Origin: Baekduia alba
GTDB lineage: Bacteria > Actinomycetota > Thermoleophilia > Solirubrobacterales > Solirubrobacteraceae
Direction of reading: 5' to 3'
Assembly: GCF_028416635.1 (NCBI RefSeq)
Contig: NZ_CP114013.1
Location: 1,736,001-1,800,000, forward strand
DNA: 64,000 nucleotides
Shown: positions 9,715 through 18,477 of the stretch, in pieces
Numbering within the stretch: the first letter of the stretch is position 1
Layout of the letters: every line of letters begins with the position of its first letter
The notes under the pieces: model-generated
The model's input: the letters and a program-made list of their open reading frames with translations, nothing else
The model's database searches: none
What the model was told of the DNA's origin: nothing
Position numbers and translations under genes: made by a program

Positions 9715-9846
9715 CGCGCGCCGGCCGCTCGGTTGCCGTGCCCCTCGCCTCGGGCGCCGCCACTGTTGTCGGCCACGATCTGCCGCCCTGGCAGTGCCAC
9801 GCGCCTCCGCATCGATCGTCACCGTCTCGGCGCTAGGGTCGAGCGC

Positions 9847-10653
9847 ATGGCGCGGTTTGACCTGACCGGGAAGACGGTGTTGATCACCGGGGCGACGGAC
9901 GGCCTCGGGCGGGCGCTCGCGCGGGAGGTGCTGGATGCGGGGGCCACGGTGATCGTCCATGGCCGCAGCGCGGACCGGATCGAGGCCACGGTCGACGAGC
10001 TCGATGGCGGCGGCGGGGTGCGGTCCTACCGGGCGGACTTCGCGTCGCTCGCGCAGGTGCACGGGTTGGCGGATGCGCTGATCGCCGCGGACGAGCGGAT
10101 TGACGTCCTGGTCAACAACGCCGGGATCGGTGCGCGGACGGGACGGGTCGAGGAGCGGGAGGTCAGCGCGGATGGCCACGAGCTGCGGTTCGCCGTCAAC
10201 TACCTCGCGGGCTTCGCGCTGACGCAGCGGCTGCTGGCGGAGGACCGGATCGCGGAGCGGATCGTCAACGTCTCCTCGCTCGGACAGCAGGCGATCGACT
10301 TCGACGACGTGATGCTCGAGCGCGGCTACTCGGGCGTGCGCGCCTACTGCCAGAGCAAGCTCGCGCAGATCCTCTCCACCGAGGAGCTGGCGCCGCAGGT
10401 CGCGCCGGCGCTGACCGTCAACGCGCTGCATCCCGCGACCTACATGCCCACCAAGATGGTGCCGTCGCCGATCTCGACCCTCGAAGAGGGTGTCGAGGCG
10501 ACCTTCCGCCTCGTCGCCGACCCGGCGCTCGACACCGTGACCGGCCGGTTCTTCGACGGGCTGCGGGAGGCGCAGCCGGATGCCCAAGCCGCCGACGCGG
10601 AGGCGCGCCGGCGGCTGTGGGCGTTGTCGGAGGACTTGACGGCGCGACGCTGA
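9847..10653 (+). CDS. Short-chain dehydrogenase/reductase
   Basis: A 268-residue classical SDR, a soluble NAD(P)H-dependent oxidoreductase. It has the nucleotide-binding TGATDGLGRA at residues 14-23, NNAG near residue 92, serine in NVSSLG and YCQSK as the catalytic Tyr-x3-Lys. The arginine in HGRSADRI after beta-2 suggests NADP(H) preference. The insertion DFDDVMLERGYSG before the catalytic tyrosine is the pattern of retinol-dehydrogenase/WWOX-like members. The substrate cannot be told. Its TGA abuts the stop of the convergent gene with no spacer. Confidence 0.88.
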   Translation: MARFDLTGKTVLITGATDGLGRALAREVLDAGATVIVHGRSADRIEATVDELDGGGGVRSYRADFASLAQVHGLADALIAADERIDVLVNNAGIGARTGRVEEREVSADGHELRFAVNYLAGFALTQRLLAEDRIAERIVNVSSLGQQAIDFDDVMLERGYSGVRAYCQSKLAQILSTEELAPQVAPALTVNALHPATYMPTKMVPSPISTLEEGVEATFRLVADPALDTVTGRFFDGLREAQPDAQAADAEARRRLWALSEDLTARR

Positions 10654-11160
10654 TCAGCAGCTCAGGGGCTTGCCGACGCGGTCGCCGACCTTGCGGTCGC
10701 GCAGGTTGATGACCTTGGTCGAGGACACGGTGTTGCCGTCCTTGTCCTTGGCCGACATCACGGCGAGGTACTTGCCGGGGCTGCCCTTGGCGCCCTTGCC
10801 GCCGCTCTTGGTGTAGAAGTGGCCGTCCTTGAGCGGCACCGTGAAGGTGTAGCACTTGGACTGCTTGCCGCCGACGGAGCCCACGGAGCCGCCGTGGTGG
10901 CCGCTCAGCGAGCCGCCGGCGCGGATGAGGCCGTCGAAGCGGCGCGGCGCCTCGCCGTGGGTCTTGACGACGACGACGATCAGGCGCTTGTTGGAGGGCT
11001 TGAAGCTGTCGTAGTAGGCGTAGCCGCTCTCGATCTTGATCGAGGCCTTGGTCGCGGGGATCGTGGCCGTGTGGTCGCTGCCGGCAGCGAGGGCGCTGGT
11101 GGTCGGGACGATCGCGGTGGTGGCGAGGGCGAGGATAGGGAGGAGGTTCTTTCGGGTCAT
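10654..11160 (-). CDS. Secreted protein of unknown function
   Basis: A 168-residue protein with a clear Sec signal peptide: MTRKN, a hydrophobic core (LLPILALATTAIVPT) and cleavage probably after SALA. The mature part is lysine- and glycine-rich and predicted as beta structure, with SIKIESGYAYYDS near its start, a GHHGGSVGSVGG loop and a C-terminal cysteine that may pair with the one in KCYTF. ATG at 11160 was chosen because it places the signal peptide at the N-terminus; an upstream in-frame ATG would bury it. No family is recognised. Confidence 0.7.
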   Translation of the reverse strand: MTRKNLLPILALATTAIVPTTSALAAGSDHTATIPATKASIKIESGYAYYDSFKPSNKRLIVVVVKTHGEAPRRFDGLIRAGGSLSGHHGGSVGSVGGKQSKCYTFTVPLKDGHFYTKSGGKGAKGSPGKYLAVMSAKDKDGNTVSSTKVINLRDRKVGDRVGKPLSC

Positions 11161-11356
11161 GTCCTTGGAACGGGCCCCGTGCGCCGAGGGGCACGGCACC
11201 TAGGTGGAGTGTTCCCACACCTGCCGGGTTCCGCCAGATTGGCGTATGTCAGGAGGGCGCCAGGTTGCCCATCGGCCGTGCGCGGCGGTGGTACGTTCGC
11301 GCCCGGTCCGAAGGGTCAACCGGCACGGATGCCACCGGGGTGGGAGTGGTGCTCGT

Positions 11357-14300
11357 ATGCGTCGTCTGCGGAGCGTCGGTGTCGTGATGGTGGTCGTCGG
11401 GATGCTGGGCGGCGCGGCGAACGCGCTGGCCGCCAACCCGCCCGCGACCGACGGGCCCGGCTCGCTCAGCCACTACGACCTCGCGCGCAAGGACTGCGTC
11501 GGCACCGCGCGCAACCGCACCTCCAAGGTGTGGTTCACGGTCGCCAACGGCGTCCTCAGCGACGTGTACTTCCCGACCAACGACAACACCAACGTCGAGA
11601 CCATGCAGTACGTGGTCACCGACGGCGCGTCGTTCACCGACCTCCAGACGCGCGACATGACCTACACCGTCCGCGCGCTCGACGACCGCGTCCCGGGTTG
11701 CCGCGTGACCGCCCGCGCCAAGAGCGGGCGCTACCAGATCGTCACCGACTACCTGACCGATCCGCAGCGCAACGCGGTCGTCACGCACAGCCGCTTCGTC
11801 CCGCTCAAGGGCCGGTTGTCCAACTACCGCGTCTACGTGCGCTTCGACCCGACGCTGAACGGCAACGGCGGCGGTGGGACCGGCAACGGCGGCCCGGACA
11901 ACGGCGCGAGCCTGCGCCGCGACGGCCACGACGTCCTGATCGGCTCCGACCCCGTCACCGCCACCAACGCGGCCAACCGCGACTACGCGGTCCCCGTCTT
12001 CAGCGCGCTCGACGCCAGCCGCCCGTTCAAGGCCATCACCAACGGCTTCGCGGGCTCGGACTCCGACGGGCTCAAGCAGCTCGACGCCAGCCATCGCCTG
12101 ACCCAGCGGCACGACGCCACCGACAACGCCGGCAACCTCGTCCAGACCGCCGAGGTCGACCTCGGCCGTGACGGCACCTTCGACCTCGACCTCGGCTTCG
12201 GGACCACCGCGGCCGACGCCGCCTCCACGGTCCGCTCCGCGCTGCGCACCAACGCGCTGGCGACCGCCGCGCGCTACGCCGTCGGCTGGCTGGCCTACGA
12301 CGCCGGCCTGCGCCGCCCGCAGCGCCCGCGCGGCGTCGCGCCGTCGACCTGGAACACCATCCTCGGCGAGTACTACACCTCGGCCAACTACGTGAAGACC
12401 GCCGAGGACAAGACGTTCCCCGGCGCGGTCGCCGCCGCGATGGCGTCCCCGTGGGGCCAGGCGGTCTCGGCCGGCGATCCGGCGAACACGTACTTCGGGT
12501 CCTACCGCGAGGTCTTCGCCCGCGACCTCTACGAGGCGTGGACGTCGCTGTACCTCGCCGGCGACACGGGCACCGCGCGCGACATGACGCGCTTCCTCTT
12601 CGAGCGCCAGCAGCTGCCCGACGGCTCGATGCCGCGCAACTCGCTGGCCAACGGCAAGACCGCGCCCGACTCGTTCGGCACGCAGCTGGACGAGTGCGCC
12701 TACCCGATCGTGATGGCGCTGGCCGTCGGCCTGACGAGCAAGGACTACTACAACGACCACATCAAGCCGGCGGCGAACTACGTCATCGCCCACGGCCCGG
12801 CGTTCGGCAACGAGCGCTGGGAGGAGCAGTCCGGCTACTCGCCGTCCACGATCTCGGCCGAGATCGCCGGGCTGGTCGCCGCGGCCGAGATCGCGGACAA
12901 GAACGGCGACGCGGCCTCGGCCCAGGTCTGGCGCGGCGTCGCCGACGAGTTCCAGCGCAACCTCAAGACGTGGACGCTGACGACCAACGGGCCGCGCAGC
13001 AGCGACCCGTACTTCATCCGCCTCTCCAAGACCGGCGACCCGAACGCGGCGATCGTCTACAACGTCGGCAACGGCGGCCCGGACCTCGACCAGCGCGACG
13101 TCATCGACGCGGGCTTCCTCGAGTACGCGCGCCTCGGCCTGCTGCCGGCGAGCGACCCGGACATCGTGCGCTCGCTGACGGTGGTCGACGGCGCGATCCG
13201 GAAGTCCACCGCCTCGGGCGACGGCTTCTACCGCTACAACGGCGACGGCTACGGCGACCGGTCCAGCGACGGCCGGCCCTGGCCGCCGAGCAACCAGGGC
13301 AACGGCCATCTCTGGCCGGTGCTCGCCGGCGAGCGAGGCCAATATGAAGTCGCGCAGGGCGACACGGGCGCCGCGGTCGGCCGGCTGAAGGCCATGATGA
13401 ACATGTCCTCGGGCGTCGGCCTGATCCCCGAGCAGGCCTGGGAGCTGCCCGACCTGCCGGCGTCGCCGTTCGGGACGGACCCGACGGTGGCGTCGATCGG
13501 GTTCGCCAACGGCAAGCCCGCCGGCAGCGCCAGCGCGCTGACGTGGTCCGCGGGCCAGTTCGTCCGGTTGACGCTCGACGCGGCCGCCGGCCGCCAGCTC
13601 GACACGCCGGCCTACACGACCGACCGCTACGTCACGCACACGCAGGGCAGCACGCCGCTCACGGTCACCTCGCCGGCCGACGAGAGCGCGGTCGACGGCA
13701 CCGTCGCCGTCCAGGGTACGACCAAGGCGGGCAACGCGATCGCGATCACCGCGACCAACACCGACAACGACTTCAAGAGCACGACGGTCACCGGCACCGC
13801 GGGCCCCGACGGCACGTTCGCGGTCGACGTCCCGGTCACCGGCGGCACCTCGGTCCTCAACGTCGTCGCGACCGACCCGGCCACCGGTGGCACGGGCCGG
13901 CAGGTCCGGACCGTCGTCTTCGACTTCGTCCCGGGCACGCTGATCTACGAGACCAACGATCCCGACGGCGACGACCACGGGCCGGGCACGTTCCAGTACC
14001 CGACGTCGTCGAACTTCCACGACGGCGCCTACGACCTGCAGCAGTTCCAGGTCTTCGACGGCGGCGAGACCATCATCTTCCGGGCGCGCCTGCGCGATCT
14101 GACGAACACGTTCGGCAGCCCGGTCGGCGCGCAACTGCTCGACCTCTTCGTGCACGTGCCCGGCGCCGCGCCGACGTCGACGGCCGCGCCGTTTGCGACA
14201 CGCAACTTCTCCGTCGCGCCGTCCGGCGCGTGGAGCCGGTTCATCGAGGTCCAGGGCTTCGGCCAGACCTACCGCGACGCGAGCGGCGCCACGCTGGGCA

Positions 14301-14635
14301 ACGTCAGCATCAGCGGCAACCCGATCTCGCGCTACATGACGTTCAGCGTGCCGAAGGCGAGCCTCGGCACGCCGACGTCGGGCTGGGGCTTCACGGTCGT
14401 CCTGCACGGCCAGGACGGGTTCAGCCCCGACCTGGCGCGCGGCTTCCAGCCCACGCCGCAGGACTTCCAGTTCGGCGTGTGCCCGGCCAGCGACACCAGC
14501 CCCGCGATCTGCTCGACCGACCCCAACTCGGTGCCCAAGGCGATGGACGTGCTCACGCCCGCCGGCGTCGACCAGGCCACCGAGCTCGACCCGCTCGCCG
14601 GCCCCGTGACGATCGCCCCGGTGGTGATCCCGTGA
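11357..14635 (+). CDS. Secreted glucodextranase / glucoamylase-like GH15 enzyme, multidomain
   Basis: A 1092-residue exported glucan hydrolase. Order: signal peptide (1-28), GH15 N-terminal beta-domain (to about 300), (alpha/alpha)6 catalytic barrel (about 310-760), an Ig-like domain (about 768-858) and a C-terminal domain like the glucodextranase C domain (about 862-1085). WEEQSGYSPSTIS near residue 490 contains the general acid glutamate region, and GLIPEQAWELP near 692 the catalytic base. SYREVFARDLYEAW and LPDGSMPRNS are typical substrate-site blocks. It should release glucose from alpha-glucans such as dextran or starch outside the cell. ATG at 11357 is preceded by a GGGAG site and gives the signal peptide. 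Confidence 0.9.
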   Translation: MRRLRSVGVVMVVVGMLGGAANALAANPPATDGPGSLSHYDLARKDCVGTARNRTSKVWFTVANGVLSDVYFPTNDNTNVETMQYVVTDGASFTDLQTRDMTYTVRALDDRVPGCRVTARAKSGRYQIVTDYLTDPQRNAVVTHSRFVPLKGRLSNYRVYVRFDPTLNGNGGGGTGNGGPDNGASLRRDGHDVLIGSDPVTATNAANRDYAVPVFSALDASRPFKAITNGFAGSDSDGLKQLDASHRLTQRHDATDNAGNLVQTAEVDLGRDGTFDLDLGFGTTAADAASTVRSALRTNALATAARYAVGWLAYDAGLRRPQRPRGVAPSTWNTILGEYYTSANYVKTAEDKTFPGAVAAAMASPWGQAVSAGDPANTYFGSYREVFARDLYEAWTSLYLAGDTGTARDMTRFLFERQQLPDGSMPRNSLANGKTAPDSFGTQLDECAYPIVMALAVGLTSKDYYNDHIKPAANYVIAHGPAFGNERWEEQSGYSPSTISAEIAGLVAAAEIADKNGDAASAQVWRGVADEFQRNLKTWTLTTNGPRSSDPYFIRLSKTGDPNAAIVYNVGNGGPDLDQRDVIDAGFLEYARLGLLPASDPDIVRSLTVVDGAIRKSTASGDGFYRYNGDGYGDRSSDGRPWPPSNQGNGHLWPVLAGERGQYEVAQGDTGAAVGRLKAMMNMSSGVGLIPEQAWELPDLPASPFGTDPTVASIGFANGKPAGSASALTWSAGQFVRLTLDAAAGRQLDTPAYTTDRYVTHTQGSTPLTVTSPADESAVDGTVAVQGTTKAGNAIAITATNTDNDFKSTTVTGTAGPDGTFAVDVPVTGGTSVLNVVATDPATGGTGRQVRTVVFDFVPGTLIYETNDPDGDDHGPGTFQYPTSSNFHDGAYDLQQFQVFDGGETIIFRARLRDLTNTFGSPVGAQLLDLFVHVPGAAPTSTAAPFATRNFSVAPSGAWSRFIEVQGFGQTYRDASGATLGNVSISGNPISRYMTFSVPKASLGTPTSGWGFTVVLHGQDGFSPDLARGFQPTPQDFQFGVCPASDTSPAICSTDPNSVPKAMDVLTPAGVDQATELDPLAGPVTIAPVVIP

Positions 14636-14660
14636 GCGAGCGCCGGGCCGGGCGCGCCCG

Positions 14661-16022
14661 TCAGCCGGTCACACGGAAGCCGCTCGCGCGCAGCGCCGGG
14701 CAGACGGTGCCGAACGCGAAGCGGCGGCCGTAGTACTCCGCCTCGGTCGTCAGCCGGGGTGACGCGCTCAGCGCCTCGGTCGCGTCGAGCAGGCGCAGGA
14801 CCGAGTCGGTGAAGCGCACGTCGCGCAGCGGCCGGGCGATCCTGCCGTCCTCGATCAGGAACGTGCCGTCGCGCGTGGTCCCGGTCAGCAGCGTCTGCTT
14901 GGGGTGGACGACGTTGAGGTACCAGAGCCGCGTCACGTAGATGCCGCGCTCGATCGGCGCCGCGAGCTCGTCGACGCCGGACGCGCCGCCGCCGGCGAGC
15001 ACGAGGTTCGTCGCGTACGGGCCGCCGGCGCTGCCGCCGGGCGCGACCGCGTGGCCGGTCGAGCGCGCGCCACCGCCGGCGACCGCGGCCGAGCGCGTGT
15101 CGTGCACGACGGCATGGGCCACGCCGTCCTGGATCAGCGGGAGCGGCGCCTTCGGGACGCCCTCGAAGTCGAAGGCGCGCGTCCACGTCCTGGCGTAGCG
15201 CGGCGTGTCGGCCAGGTTGACGCTCGGCGCCGCGACGCGGGTGCCGAGAAGACCGTCCAGGGCGCCGCGGCCCTCGGCGTGGGCCAGCCCGTTGAACGCG
15301 AGGCCGCCGAGCATCTCCAGCAGGCCACCAACGGCCTCGGCGTCGAGCACCACCGGGTACTCGCCGGGGTCGAGGCGGACCGGCTCGCCCGGCACGACCT
15401 TGGCCGCGGCCGCCCGCGCGATCGCCTCGCCGTCGAGGTCGGCCGCGCGCACCGCGGCCTGCGAGAGCTGGCCGGTCCGGGCACGCGCGTCGCGGCACAT
15501 GACCTTCATGTAGGCGTCGGTCACGCGGTCGACGGCGAGGATGCCGCGCGAGGACGCGATCGCGGTCTCCACCGCGCCCGCGGTCCAGACGCCGAAGGCC
15601 TCGAGGTCGTGCTCGGCCGCCACGGCGAAGGCCTGCGCGAGCGCGGCGCCGCCCGGCTCGGGGTCGAGCGCCGCGGTCGCCGCGTCGTAGCCGTCGTGCT
15701 GGCGGTAGCCGCCGTCCGGCGGGCCCGGGAGGCCGGGATGGTCGCCGTCGCCGCCGGCCGCCCGCGCCGCGGCCTCGGCCGCGTCCATCGCGCGGCGGGC
15801 GGTCGCGCGCAGGCTGTCGTCGTCGGTGAGGTTGGTGGTCGCGCCGCCGACGTGGCCGTCGCGCAGCGCCAGCAGGTGGACGCTCGTGTCGTCGAGCTCG
15901 GTCGCCTGCGTCGGTGCCGAGCGCGCGTAGCGCAGCAGGAGCGAGCGCTCGTGCTCGACCGTCGCCTGGCCCTCGCCGGAGAGGAACGTCAGCGCGTGGG
16001 CGGCGAGGTCGTCGCCGGTCAC
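14661..16022 (-). CDS. pmbA: TldE/PmbA-type subunit, metalloprotease partner protein
   Basis: A 453-residue member of the TldD/PmbA (U62) family without the HExxxH zinc site, so it is the non-catalytic TldE-like subunit. Family blocks include GVWTAGAVETAIASSRGI, VMCRDARARTGQLSQAA, LDPGEYPVVLDAEAV, GGPYATNLVLAGG and LWYLNVVHPKQTLLTGTTRD. TldD and TldE form a heterodimer that cleaves unfolded peptides and matures some ribosomal peptides. GTG at 16022 forms a GTGA overlap with the tldD stop, which fits stoichiometric synthesis. Confidence 0.88.
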   Translation of the reverse strand: MTGDDLAAHALTFLSGEGQATVEHERSLLLRYARSAPTQATELDDTSVHLLALRDGHVGGATTNLTDDDSLRATARRAMDAAEAAARAAGGDGDHPGLPGPPDGGYRQHDGYDAATAALDPEPGGAALAQAFAVAAEHDLEAFGVWTAGAVETAIASSRGILAVDRVTDAYMKVMCRDARARTGQLSQAAVRAADLDGEAIARAAAAKVVPGEPVRLDPGEYPVVLDAEAVGGLLEMLGGLAFNGLAHAEGRGALDGLLGTRVAAPSVNLADTPRYARTWTRAFDFEGVPKAPLPLIQDGVAHAVVHDTRSAAVAGGGARSTGHAVAPGGSAGGPYATNLVLAGGGASGVDELAAPIERGIYVTRLWYLNVVHPKQTLLTGTTRDGTFLIEDGRIARPLRDVRFTDSVLRLLDATEALSASPRLTTEAEYYGRRFAFGTVCPALRASGFRVTG

Positions 16023-17470
16023 GACGCCACCCCGACGCGCACGTCGCGGAACCGCGCCGGCGACGTGCCGTGCGAGACGTGCATGAGCTGCCCCGGCTCG
16101 CCCTTGCCGCAGTTGGTCAGGCCCCACAGGCGCCACTCGTCCGGGCCGCACACCGCGTCCAACGAGCCCCAGAACTCCGGCGTGATCCCCGCGTACAGCG
16201 GGTTCCGGTACAACCTGCCCAGCTCGCCGCCGCGGATCTCGCGCGCGAGCTCGGTTGCGAACTGGAACTGCCAGCGGCGGTCGTCGATCGACCACGAGCG
16301 GTTGGACTCCAGGTAGAGGGCGCCGTCCTCGGTGTCGGCGAGGAGGTCGGCCAGCGACCCCGCGTCGCCGGGCTCGACCGACACGTTGGTCATGCGCACG
16401 ATCGGCTGGCGGGCGAAACCCTCGGCGCGGGCGCAGCCGCCGGAGGCGCCCAGCCCGATCGCCGCGGCCGACTGGCGGTCTGACAGCGTCGCGGTGAGCA
16501 GGCCGCCCTCGATCAGCGGCGTGCGCGCGCCCGGGACGCCCTCGTCGTCCCAGCCGAAAGTGCCGAGAGCGCCGGGGACCGTCGCGTCGGCGGTGACGTC
16601 GAGGCGCTCGGAGCCGTAGCGCAGGCCGGCGGCCAGGTCGGTGGGCTGGACCCAGCTCGTGCCCGCGTAGGACGCCTCGCCGAGCAGCATGCGGTCGAGC
16701 TCCAGCGCATGGCCGATGGACTCGTGCAGCTGGAGCGCGAGCTGCTCGCCGTGGAGCACGATCGTCCGCTGGCCTTCGGGGACCTCGGGCGCGGTCAGCA
16801 GCTCGATGGCCTCGGCGGCGACGCGCGGCGCGTGGCCGAGCAGGTCGAGGGCGATGACCTGCTCCCAGCCGGCGGCGGCCACCGTCCCGCCGTGCGAGCA
16901 CGGGTAGGTGCGGATCTGCAGCTCGCCGTCGCCGACCGCGGTCGCGGCGATCCCGGCGCCGCACTCGGTCAGCACCTGCGTGACCGCGGTGCCGTCGCTG
17001 GTGGCCAGCGCCTTGGTCGTGCGCATCAGTTCCGCCGACGCGTCGGCGCGGACGATGCGGGCGTCGCCGCGCATCGCGGCGACGGCGGCGAACAGGTGGG
17101 CCAGGCGCTCCTCGAGCGGGAGCGCGAACGGGTCGATCGCGCACCGCGACTCCCAATGGCCGGTCGCGGGCGCGACCGGCGCCAGCGGCCGGGCGCCGGC
17201 GGCGGGCTGGGCGGCGGCGACGGCCAGCGCGCGCCTCAGCGCCTGCTCGGCGCCGGCGGCGGTGATGTCGCGCGTGGCCGCGAAGCCCCACGCCCCGCCG
17301 ACCAGGACGCGGACGCCGATGCCCTCGGACTCGGTGGCGTCGACGCTGTCGACGAGCTCGTCGTGGACCGCCAGGTGCTCCTCGCGGCTGTGGACGTGAC
17401 GGGCCTCGGCGTAGGCGCAGTGGCCGGCCGCGCGGTCCACGGTCTGGCGCAGCAGGTCGAGCATGCTCAC
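16019..17470 (-). CDS. tldD: TldD-type zinc metalloprotease subunit
   Basis: A 483-residue U62 peptidase. The zinc-binding HESIGH motif sits near residue 249, and the NCGKGEPGQ segment near the C-terminus supplies the third ligand region. SEGIGVRVLVGGAWGFAA and ALYLESNRSWSIDDRRWQFQ are typical family blocks. Cytosolic, partner of the PmbA-like protein encoded next. GTG at 17470 overlaps the stop of the upstream dehydrogenase gene by four bases; an ATG at 17464 is also possible. No candidate precursor peptide gene is visible nearby. Confidence 0.9.
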   Translation of the reverse strand: MSMLDLLRQTVDRAAGHCAYAEARHVHSREEHLAVHDELVDSVDATESEGIGVRVLVGGAWGFAATRDITAAGAEQALRRALAVAAAQPAAGARPLAPVAPATGHWESRCAIDPFALPLEERLAHLFAAVAAMRGDARIVRADASAELMRTTKALATSDGTAVTQVLTECGAGIAATAVGDGELQIRTYPCSHGGTVAAAGWEQVIALDLLGHAPRVAAEAIELLTAPEVPEGQRTIVLHGEQLALQLHESIGHALELDRMLLGEASYAGTSWVQPTDLAAGLRYGSERLDVTADATVPGALGTFGWDDEGVPGARTPLIEGGLLTATLSDRQSAAAIGLGASGGCARAEGFARQPIVRMTNVSVEPGDAGSLADLLADTEDGALYLESNRSWSIDDRRWQFQFATELAREIRGGELGRLYRNPLYAGITPEFWGSLDAVCGPDEWRLWGLTNCGKGEPGQLMHVSHGTSPARFRDVRVGVAS

Positions 17471-18447
17471 CAGGCCTCGGCGTACAGCGCGCGGAGCTCG
17501 TCGCGGTCGGCGGCGGGCGGCGTGTAGGCGAGGTCGGCGCGCTGCGCGGCGGCGTCGGCGATCGCGTCGAGCTCGGCCTCGTCGACGCCGAGGCGGCGGA
17601 TGCCGTCCGCGCCGGCGCGCGCGGCCAGGCGGCGGGCGAGCGTCGTCAGCGTCCCGTCGGGATCGACGCGGCCCGGGAAGCGCCGCTCCAGCGCGCCGAT
17701 CGCGACCGGCAGGACCGCGGCGTTGGCCTGGCCGTGCCCGGCGCCGCCGACGCGCACGAGCGTCTGGGACAGCACGTGGCTGAGCCCGTACTTGGTGGTG
17801 TCGATCGCGTAGCCCGACAGCAGCGCGGCATGGGCGAGCTGCGTGCGGCCGTTGTAGGACGGGTCCTCGCCGTCGACGAGCCAGGCGACGTCGATCAGCC
17901 GGATGGCCTCGCGCGCGGCGAGCGTCGGGACCGTCGAGGTGAAGATCGTGACCGGCGCCTCCACGGCGTGGGCCAGGGCGTTGGCCGACGACGCGGCGAG
18001 CTCGCCCGCGGGCTGCGAGGCGGAGATGTCGGGGTCGTTGATCACGATCGCGGGGCGGACGTTGCGCGCCTCGCGCTCCCGGCCCGCGGGGCGGCGGTGG
18101 ACGATCGTCATCTCCGCCGCGCTGAGCGTCGTCGGGATCGCCGCGGCGCGCGCGCCCGCGCGGCAGCCCGCGAGCGCCTTGGCGACGTCGATCACGCGCC
18201 CGCCGCCGAGCGCGACGATCAGCGACGCGTCGCCGACCTCGGCGTCCAGGTCGGCCGCGAGCGCGTCGACGAGGCCGCTCGGGACGTGAAGCACGCGGTC
18301 GGCGCGCTGCACGACGTCGGGCGCCATCGGCGCGGCGCGCTCGGTCGTGAGCAAGGTGTAGGAGTCGCCCAGCAGCGCGGGGGCGTCGGCGATGACGCCA
18401 CGGCCGAACCGGATCGTGCGCTCGCCGTCCTGCCAGGTGAAGTCCAT
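17467..18447 (-). CDS. Iron-containing (type III) alcohol dehydrogenase family, maleylacetate-reductase-like
   Basis: A 326-residue protein of the Fe-ADH/maleylacetate reductase group. The NAD(P)-binding segment is ALGGGRVIDVAKALAG near residues 80-95, followed by PTTLSAAEMT. Metal-ligand histidines fall in SSANALAHAVEA, YGLSHVLSQ and GHGQANAAVLP. Overall similarity to maleylacetate reductases (TTxxxxEMT, NALAHAVEA) suggests reduction of a ring-cleavage product or ketone. It lies 30 bases downstream of hmgA and overlaps tldD by four bases, so it links tyrosine catabolism and the TldD/E pair in one transcript. Confidence 0.82.
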   Translation of the reverse strand: MDFTWQDGERTIRFGRGVIADAPALLGDSYTLLTTERAAPMAPDVVQRADRVLHVPSGLVDALAADLDAEVGDASLIVALGGGRVIDVAKALAGCRAGARAAAIPTTLSAAEMTIVHRRPAGREREARNVRPAIVINDPDISASQPAGELAASSANALAHAVEAPVTIFTSTVPTLAAREAIRLIDVAWLVDGEDPSYNGRTQLAHAALLSGYAIDTTKYGLSHVLSQTLVRVGGAGHGQANAAVLPVAIGALERRFPGRVDPDGTLTTLARRLAARAGADGIRRLGVDEAELDAIADAAAQRADLAYTPPAADRDELRALYAEAW

Positions 18448-18477
18448 GCCGGGCAGGCTATTGCCCCGGCGGGGCGG

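Noticed and set aside
9487-10587. Minus-strand frames of 90-366 codons through the 92-bp repeats
   Set aside because: They are open only because the repeat unit lacks stops, and the translation repeats with the DNA; the SDR on the plus strand explains the right-hand part.
11249-14407. A 1052-codon open frame on the minus strand
   Set aside because: It is the mirror of the GH15 gene; the plus strand carries a signal peptide, catalytic motifs and full domains, while the minus frame is low-complexity Arg/Val/Asp sequence produced by GC-rich codons.
14636-14660. Terminator between the GH15 and pmbA genes
   Set aside because: Only a short GGGCGCGCCC palindrome is present; in this GC-rich sequence it is not distinctive enough.
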